The position numbers and the translations under genes are program-made. The notes beneath the pieces were generated by a model, which was given only the letters and a program-made list of their open reading frames with translations, was not told where the DNA came from and searched no databases. A stretch of DNA of 9,662 nucleotides from an uncultured Clostridia bacterium (lineage in GTDB: Bacteria > Bacillota > Clostridia > Christensenellales > Borkfalkiaceae). Shown one piece after another: positions 5,130-9,662 of this stretch (its first letter is position 1; each line of letters starts with the position of its first letter). The stretch covers positions 1-9,662 of the forward strand of contig CAJOMM010000026.1 in NCBI GenBank assembly GCA_905235765.1, read 5' to 3'.

Positions 5130-7298
5130 ATGATAACTCTCGTAAACCATGGCGTTATTTATAAAGACGGCGAAATATGCGACGCGAAAAAAACCGTCTC
5201 TGCCAAGAAAAAGACTATTTCCTACAAAATCTTAAAAGCCCATAACGTTTCCGATAGTAACGAAAAACTTAACTTAAAGTTTGACGAAATAACTTCTCAC
5301 GATATAACTTACGTCGGAATAATTCAGACGGCTAAAGCGTCCGGATTAAAGCAATTTCCTATTCCGTACACGCTTACCAACTGCCACAACTCTCTATGCG
5401 CGGTCGGCGGCACCATAAACGAAGACGACCACGCTTTCGGGCTTTCGGCGGCTAAAAAATACGGCGGCGCGTACGTTCCGCCGCACCTTGCCGTTATTCA
5501 CCAATTCATGCGTGAAGAACGCGCGTTTTGCGGCTCGATGATTCTCGGTTCGGATTCGCACACGAGGTACGGGGCTTTGGGAACTATGGCTATAGGAGAA
5601 GGCGGACCTGAACTCGTCAAACAACTTCTCGATAAAACTTACGATATAGATTATCCGGAGATCGTTGCGGTATACCTTACAGGTAAACTTCGCCGCGGAG
5701 TAGGTCCTCACGACGTTGCGCTCGCTTTGGTCGCCGCGACTTTTAAGAGCGGTTACGTTAAAAACAGGGTATTGGAATTTATCGGCGAAGGCATTTCTTC
5801 GCTTTCTATGGATTACCGTAACGGCATAGACGTAATGACTACCGAAACGGCTTGCCTTTCTTCTATCTGGCAGACTGACGAAAAAACCGAAGAATTTTTC
5901 GCCTGCCACGGCAGAAAAAAAGCATATAAAAAACTTGCTCCGGAAGACGGGGCTTACTACGATAGGGCAATCGTCATAAATCTTTCTGAAGTAGAGCCGA
6001 TGATCGCGCTTCCTTTCCACCCGTCGAACGCATACACGATCCGCGATTTTTTGTCCCGTCCTTACGAACTTTTAAAGGAAGTGGAAGAAAACGGCAAAAA
6101 ATTGCTTAAAAACGGCAAGGGTGATTTCCATCTCACCGATAAAATAGTCGACGGCAAGGTGTACGTGGATCAAGGCGTTATTGCCGGTTGCGCCGGCGGT
6201 TTATACGAGAATATAGCCGAAGCGGCAGAAATATTAAACGGCGAATCGGTAAACGGCGAGAATTTTACGTTAAACGTTTATCCGGCGAGTCAACCGGTTT
6301 ATAAAGCGCTTATAGACGGAGGTTATATCGGTTCGCTTATGGAGGATGGCGCAATTATAAAGACTGCTTTCTGCGGACCGTGTTTCGGCGCAGGCGACGT
6401 GCCGAGAAACAACGGTTTATCCATAAGACATACCACGAGAAACTTTGAAAGCAGAGAAGGAAGTAAACCTTCGGAAGGTCAACTTTCCTGCGTTGCGCTT
6501 ATGGACGCAAGAAGTATCGCCGCTACCGCGAGAAACGGGGGAGCGATAACTTCGGCGCTTGATACGGAATATAAAACAAGATCTAAAAAATACCGCTTCG
6601 ACGACAAGATTTATAATACGAGAGTATATAATAAAATAGGTAAAGGCGAAACGGGCGAGCCTTTGGTTTACGGGCCGAATATTGCCGATTGGCCGGAGAT
6701 GGAGCCGCTTAAAGAAGATCTTTTGTTAAAAGTTGTTTCCGTTCTGACCGATCCCGTTACCACGACCGACGAACTTATTCCGTCGGGCGAAACGTCGTCG
6801 TTCAGAAGCAATCCTTTAAAACTTGCCGAATTCGCGCTGTCGAGAAAAGATCCGGAATACGTAAAAAGGGCAAAACAAGTTAAAGAGGAGGGCTTTCCTA
6901 AGGACGTTTCTTACGACAAAGACAAAACGACTTACGGCAGCGTTGTTTGCGCGATAAAACCGGGCGACGGTTCGGCAAGAGAACAAGCCGCTTCTTGCCA
7001 GAGAGTTTTGGGCGGAGTAGCCAACATCGCGCAGGATTACGCCACTAAGCGTTATAGGAGCAATCTGATTAACTGGGGTATGATTCCGTTTATTTGCGAC
7101 AAGAACGAATTTGAAGTAGGCGATCTCGTATTCGTAAAGGGAATAAGATCGGCGATAGAAAACGGCGTTCACGAAGTTTCGGCAAAAGTAACGGGCAAAA
7201 ACGGCGATCGGGAGATAAAACTGAAAATCGGAGATCTGACGCTGCCGGAAAGACAGATTATACTGAAAGGTTGCCTCATAAACTTTTATAAAGACTAA
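5130..7298 (+). CDS. Aconitase-superfamily hydratase
   Basis: This 722-residue protein has the aconitase fold: three N-terminal domains with the iron-sulfur active site, a linker, and a C-terminal swivel domain. Cluster-ligand cysteines are visible at Cys354 (AGCAGG), Cys415 and Cys418 (CGPCFG). The active-site segment GSDSHT is at 140-145, an arginine-bearing RNFESREG at 437-444, and GSAREQAA at 613-620 matches the canonical GSSREHAA with the catalytic-base serine kept, the next Ser replaced by Ala and His by Gln. The swivel domain shows NWGMIPF at 648-654. Classical aconitase interconverts citrate and isocitrate. This protein is shorter than AcnA/AcnB and resembles the divergent 'hydratase' group (E. 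coli YbhJ-like or the Aquifex-type aconitase), so the substrate is uncertain. No citrate synthase or isocitrate dehydrogenase gene is nearby, and the gene is monocistronic with its own promoter and terminator. Assigning it as TCA-cycle aconitase would be inference only. Confidence 0.88.
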   Translation: MITLVNHGVIYKDGEICDAKKTVSAKKKTISYKILKAHNVSDSNEKLNLKFDEITSHDITYVGIIQTAKASGLKQFPIPYTLTNCHNSLCAVGGTINEDDHAFGLSAAKKYGGAYVPPHLAVIHQFMREERAFCGSMILGSDSHTRYGALGTMAIGEGGPELVKQLLDKTYDIDYPEIVAVYLTGKLRRGVGPHDVALALVAATFKSGYVKNRVLEFIGEGISSLSMDYRNGIDVMTTETACLSSIWQTDEKTEEFFACHGRKKAYKKLAPEDGAYYDRAIVINLSEVEPMIALPFHPSNAYTIRDFLSRPYELLKEVEENGKKLLKNGKGDFHLTDKIVDGKVYVDQGVIAGCAGGLYENIAEAAEILNGESVNGENFTLNVYPASQPVYKALIDGGYIGSLMEDGAIIKTAFCGPCFGAGDVPRNNGLSIRHTTRNFESREGSKPSEGQLSCVALMDARSIAATARNGGAITSALDTEYKTRSKKYRFDDKIYNTRVYNKIGKGETGEPLVYGPNIADWPEMEPLKEDLLLKVVSVLTDPVTTTDELIPSGETSSFRSNPLKLAEFALSRKDPEYVKRAKQVKEEGFPKDVSYDKDKTTYGSVVCAIKPGDGSAREQAASCQRVLGGVANIAQDYATKRYRSNLINWGMIPFICDKNEFEVGDLVFVKGIRSAIENGVHEVSAKVTGKNGDREIKLKIGDLTLPERQIILKGCLINFYKD

Positions 7299-7311
7299 AA
7301 ATACAAAGACT

Positions 7312-7340
7312 AAAAAACGGGTTCGGTTTTCCGAACCCGT
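7312..7340 (-). terminator. Terminator between the converging hydratase and tilS-hpt units
   Basis: A 10-bp perfect stem, ACGGGTTCGG (7317-7326) with CCGAACCCGT (7331-7340), has a TTTT loop. On the minus strand it is followed by six U residues, making it a strong terminator about 90 bp after the hpt stop. On the plus strand the trailing sequence is AAATATTTT, a weaker tract, so it may also stop the hydratase transcript 19 bp after its stop codon. Confidence 0.85.
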
Positions 7341-7431
7341 AAATATTTTAAATTAAATATGGGAATAATAGCTAAATTGCGCGTTTGCGGAATTTGGCGA
7401 TAGGTGTAGTACCTTAAAACGGATAATTAAC

Positions 7432-7956
7432 TTAAACGTCGAATTCCGTTATTTCGGCAAGGAAAGGGAGTTCTCTGTATTTTTCGGCGTAATCAAGTCC
7501 GTAGCCTATAACGAATCCGCAAGGAATATCGAATCCAACGTAATCCACGTTGATTTCCACTTCTCTGCGTTCCTTTTTATCCAGGAAAGCGCAAATTTTG
7601 ATAGAGGAGGGATTCTTTTTCTTCAAGAGGCTGATAAAATAAGAAAGCGTTTTGCCGCTGTCGACGATATCTTCAACAATAAGAACGTCTTTCCCTTCGA
7701 TTTTTGCGGTTATATCGGAAATAAGTTCCATATCTCCGCCGGAAGTCCCGTTTCTGTAGCTCGAAAGCCGTGCAAAATCGATCATAAGCGGAAGATCTAT
7801 GTTTTTAGTCAAGTCCGCAAAGAAATAAACGGCGCCTTTAAGCATGCAGATTATAACGGGATTTTTACCCTTATAGTCCTCGGTAATAGATTTTCCGAGT
7901 TCTTTAACCCTTTGCTGAATCTGATTTTCGGTGAGTACAATCTTGTATTTATCCAT
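7432..7956 (-). CDS. hpt: Hypoxanthine phosphoribosyltransferase
   Basis: This 174-residue cytosolic enzyme transfers the phosphoribosyl group of PRPP to hypoxanthine (and often guanine) in purine salvage, giving IMP or GMP. The PRPP-binding loop VLIVEDIVDSGKT is at residues 91-103. The flexible-loop region has LSSYRNGT (64-71). LDKKERR precedes the purine-binding strand, and VIGYGLDYAEKYRELP is at 149-164. Length is normal for the family. The ATG at 7956 has AAAGGA six bases upstream and lies 14 bp after the tilS stop, so the two genes form one operon, a long-known Firmicutes arrangement that is often followed by ftsH. Here ftsH is absent and a terminator follows instead. No separate promoter is seen, so expression depends on the tilS promoter. 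Confidence 0.96.
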   Translation of the reverse strand: MDKYKIVLTENQIQQRVKELGKSITEDYKGKNPVIICMLKGAVYFFADLTKNIDLPLMIDFARLSSYRNGTSGGDMELISDITAKIEGKDVLIVEDIVDSGKTLSYFISLLKKKNPSSIKICAFLDKKERREVEINVDYVGFDIPCGFVIGYGLDYAEKYRELPFLAEITEFDV

Positions 7957-7970
7957 AAGTTATCCTTTGT

Positions 7971-9260
7971 TTATTGTAATTGTAACACGATTTTTGTCTC
8001 TTTGTCAACTTTTACGTCTAATGAAACCGCAATTCCGAATATTGCAAGAATTCTTTTTTCAATAGCTATGACGGGTAAAAGATCTCTTTCTTTGCGCGGA
8101 ATTTTAAAGTCGGAATAAAAATCGGATAAAAGTTTGGTTCCGCCGCCGAATTTCTTTATGTAATCGCCGGCAGATCTGCTTCTTATCAAAGCGCCGGCAG
8201 GAATTTTATCTTTGTCGACAAAGAGGCCGCTTTTTAAATCTAAAGGTTTTCCTGGGACCTCCGTTACGGAATATTCTTTATTGAAGAAAGTGAATTTACC
8301 CGTTTTAAAAGGCAATTCTTGTCCTTTCCGATTTGTTTTTTTATAGAAAACTATTTTATCGTATTCTTTGGTGGCGACGACGTTTTTAGGAAGGTCTACA
8401 GATTTTCCCGTTTCTTTGTCAAGAAGTGCGCATACGTCGTTTACGTGCACTTGTTCGTAATCTCTTTCGATTCCAAGTTTTTTAAGGCAAATAACGGTTG
8501 CGCGATTAAGTAAGACTTTGTCTAAAGGCAGTTTTATTTCGGCGATGGAGGAAATAAAAGAGATATGCCGTTTTGCCTCTTCGTCGAGGAACCTATCTTC
8601 CGAGCGCGCTATTTCCGAAAGTCTGTAAACGCTTTTTTCCGCTTCGGGAAAGATTTTTTCTATCGAAGGAATAACGTTGTGGCGAATAAAGTTTCTCGTG
8701 TAGTCGTCGTTAAGGTTGGTTTCGTCCGTAACGAACGGCACTTTGTTTTCTCGAACGTACTCGGATATTTCTTTTTTGGAAACGTTAAGAAAAGGTCTCA
8801 ATATTTTGTCGTCGTAATTTGTTACGCCGGAAAGCCCTTTTATACCCGTGCCGCGGAAGATATTAATAAGCACGGATTCCATGTTGTCTTTAAGGTGATG
8901 AGCGGTAAAAATTAGGTCGCATTTATGGTTTTTGATAGCGTCGAAAAAACACTGGTAACGCAAAGTTCTTGCAGCCTGTTCGACGGAAAGTTTATCTTTT
9001 TCGGCTTTTTCAAGGGAGTCTACCTGGTAAAAGATAAAAGGGATATTATATTGATTGCAAAAATTTTTTACGAAAAGGGAATCGTTTTCGGAAGATTTTC
9101 CGCGGATACCGTGTTCAACGTTGATACAGACCAAATTAAAAGAGTACTTATCTTTTACGGAAAGCACGTAATTTAATAAAGCCATAGAGTCTTCGCCGCC
9201 GGAGACCGCTACGGCAATCGTTTTATTTTTAAGGGAATAATCAATAAAAAGCGGTTGCAT
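7971..9260 (-). CDS. tilS: tRNA(Ile)-lysidine synthetase
   Basis: This 429-residue enzyme attaches lysine to cytidine 34 of the CAU-anticodon tRNA-Ile, using ATP, so that it reads AUA as isoleucine and not AUG as methionine. The N-terminal PP-loop ATPase motif SGGEDS is at residues 20-25, followed by INVEHGIRGKSSEND and AHHLKDNMESVLINIFRGTG (from about 120). The TilS C-terminal domain is marked by GGGTKLLSDFYSDFKIPRKE near the end. The frame is open upstream to 9344, but the ATG at 9260 is preferred: the PP-loop family begins about 15-20 residues before SGG, and the upstream extension is a hydrophobic run encoded by AT-rich promoter DNA. There is no Shine-Dalgarno before this ATG, and the best promoter places transcription start at about the ATG, suggesting a leaderless mRNA. 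The gene is co-transcribed with hpt and divergent from tRNA-fMet. Confidence 0.95.
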   Translation of the reverse strand: MQPLFIDYSLKNKTIAVAVSGGEDSMALLNYVLSVKDKYSFNLVCINVEHGIRGKSSENDSLFVKNFCNQYNIPFIFYQVDSLEKAEKDKLSVEQAARTLRYQCFFDAIKNHKCDLIFTAHHLKDNMESVLINIFRGTGIKGLSGVTNYDDKILRPFLNVSKKEISEYVRENKVPFVTDETNLNDDYTRNFIRHNVIPSIEKIFPEAEKSVYRLSEIARSEDRFLDEEAKRHISFISSIAEIKLPLDKVLLNRATVICLKKLGIERDYEQVHVNDVCALLDKETGKSVDLPKNVVATKEYDKIVFYKKTNRKGQELPFKTGKFTFFNKEYSVTEVPGKPLDLKSGLFVDKDKIPAGALIRSRSAGDYIKKFGGGTKLLSDFYSDFKIPRKERDLLPVIAIEKRILAIFGIAVSLDVKVDKETKIVLQLQ

Positions 9261-9266
9261 AGATAT

Positions 9267-9295
9267 ATTGTAATATATAAAAAATAAAAAAACAA
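9267..9295 (-). promoter_or_regulatory. Promoter of the tilS-hpt operon, apparently giving a leaderless mRNA
   Basis: On the minus strand TTGTTT (9290-9295), a 17-bp AT-rich spacer and TACAAT (9267-9272) form the best promoter. The six bases between the -10 element and the ATG put the transcript start at or next to the start codon at 9260. The surrounding DNA is so AT-rich that other -10-like hexamers exist. Confidence 0.5.
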
Positions 9296-9337
9296 GTTTT
9301 ATAAAAGAGATATTTAAATTTTTTTCGGCATAAACGT

Positions 9338-9366
9338 TTGACAAAGAGGGAATAAAGGTATATTAT
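9338..9366 (+). promoter_or_regulatory. Strong promoter of the tRNA-fMet gene
   Basis: A consensus -35 TTGACA (9338-9343), a 17-bp spacer and TATTAT (9361-9366) precede the tRNA. Transcription would begin near 9373, about 20 bp before the mature tRNA 5' end, leaving a short leader for RNase P to remove. Confidence 0.8.
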
Positions 9367-9393
9367 ATAAAAGCACTTTAGAGAAGAGCATAT

Positions 9394-9449
<56 letters not shown>

Positions 9450-9471
<22 letters not shown>

Positions 9472-9662
9472 CAAGATTCTCGTTTGAACTTTTGTTCAAG
9501 CGAGTTTTCTTTTATTTCTTCAATGTTTTTGTTGCTTGTTATATCCGAGATTTCCTTTTTTGTAAGCCGTTTCGTTTCCCGTTTATTAGTGTTGTACAGA
9601 ATAATAACTTTGTCGTCAAAAAGAATTACACGGTTTATAAATGAGTTAAAAAATTCGTTTTT
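9450..9662 (-). CDS. Probable serine recombinase, C-terminal end (5' end outside window)
   Basis: The minus strand is open from the right edge for 70 codons to a TGA at 9450-9452. The first residues, FFNSFINRVILFDDKVIILYNT, closely resemble the end of large serine recombinases, whose C-terminus typically reads FVNxxxxYDDKxxxxFNY. A charged tail follows, then KFKRESCGCGSGI, which is simply the antisense of the tRNA 3' half. The catalytic serine domain and zinc-ribbon/recombinase domains would lie outside the window. Such enzymes integrate and excise phages and conjugative elements through a short dinucleotide core. The natural stop may have been lost, so that the frame now ends in chromosomal DNA, which would place an element boundary here. 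The assignment rests on one motif. A degenerate remnant is possible, and an unrelated protein with a chance match cannot be excluded. Confidence 0.6.
9479..9515 (+). terminator. Terminator of the tRNA-fMet transcript
   Basis: An 11-bp stem, CTCGTTTGAAC (9479-9489) with GTTCAAGCGAG (9494-9504), has one T/G wobble and a TTTT loop, followed by the tract TTTTCTTTTA. It starts 8 bp after the tRNA CCA. The same bases encode part of the recombinase tail on the opposite strand. Confidence 0.85.

Noticed and set aside
5394..6020. 208-residue minus-strand frame inside the hydratase gene
   Set aside because: It is antisense to a highly conserved coding region and has no ribosome binding site or recognisable domain.
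8319..9176. Several plus-strand frames opposite tilS, rich in Phe and Val
   Set aside because: They are antisense shadows of tilS with no ribosome binding sites or motifs.
9261..9344. Upstream extension of TilS with a hydrophobic stretch resembling a membrane anchor
   Set aside because: The stretch is encoded by AT-rich promoter DNA, and TilS is cytosolic with its PP-loop close to the N-terminus.

Overview
The window looks like chromosomal DNA of a low-to-moderate-GC Gram-positive-type anaerobe (Bacillota, Clostridia-like, probably an uncultured gut lineage). The evidence is AT-rich intergenic DNA, GGAG-type ribosome binding sites, sigma-A-like promoters with 17-bp spacers, an M-box magnesium riboswitch ahead of mgtE, a tilS-hpt operon, and a radical-SAM/DUF4130 pair typical of Firmicutes. 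The lineage is inferred; no rRNA or other firm taxonomic marker is present.

Layout, left to right. (1) The end of a sensor histidine kinase gene overlaps a MutT-type Nudix hydrolase gene by 4 bp; a terminator follows. (2) A well-formed promoter drives a two-gene unit: a radical SAM protein of the 'putative DNA modification/repair' family, then its DUF4130 partner, overlapping by 4 bp. The radical SAM frame is broken near 1327 by what looks like a 16-nt deletion. (3) On the minus strand and convergent with that pair lies mgtE, preceded by a complete Mg2+ control region: promoter, M-box aptamer and intrinsic terminator directly ahead of the ribosome binding site. (4) A small two-TM protein of unknown function (minus) and a 722-residue aconitase-superfamily hydratase (plus) diverge from a shared intergenic region in which both promoters can be read. 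(5) A hairpin terminator separates the hydratase from the converging tilS-hpt operon (tRNA-Ile lysidine synthetase and hypoxanthine phosphoribosyltransferase). The tilS promoter places the transcript start at about the ATG, so its mRNA may be leaderless. (6) Divergent from tilS is an initiator tRNA-fMet gene with its own strong promoter and terminator. (7) The right edge holds the C-terminal end of a probable serine recombinase on the minus strand. Its frame runs through the tRNA terminator and stops inside the tRNA T-loop.

Most of the window is housekeeping: nucleotide-pool cleaning, magnesium homeostasis, tRNA decoding fidelity, purine salvage and translation initiation. Two places deserve attention. 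The first is the split radical SAM gene beside an apparently intact DUF4130 partner, from a little-characterised DNA repair/modification system. The second is the right edge, where a recombinase C-terminus merges with a tRNA-fMet gene carrying one extra nucleotide in its T-stem. That suggests the boundary of an integrated element, with a tRNA rebuilt or altered at the junction.
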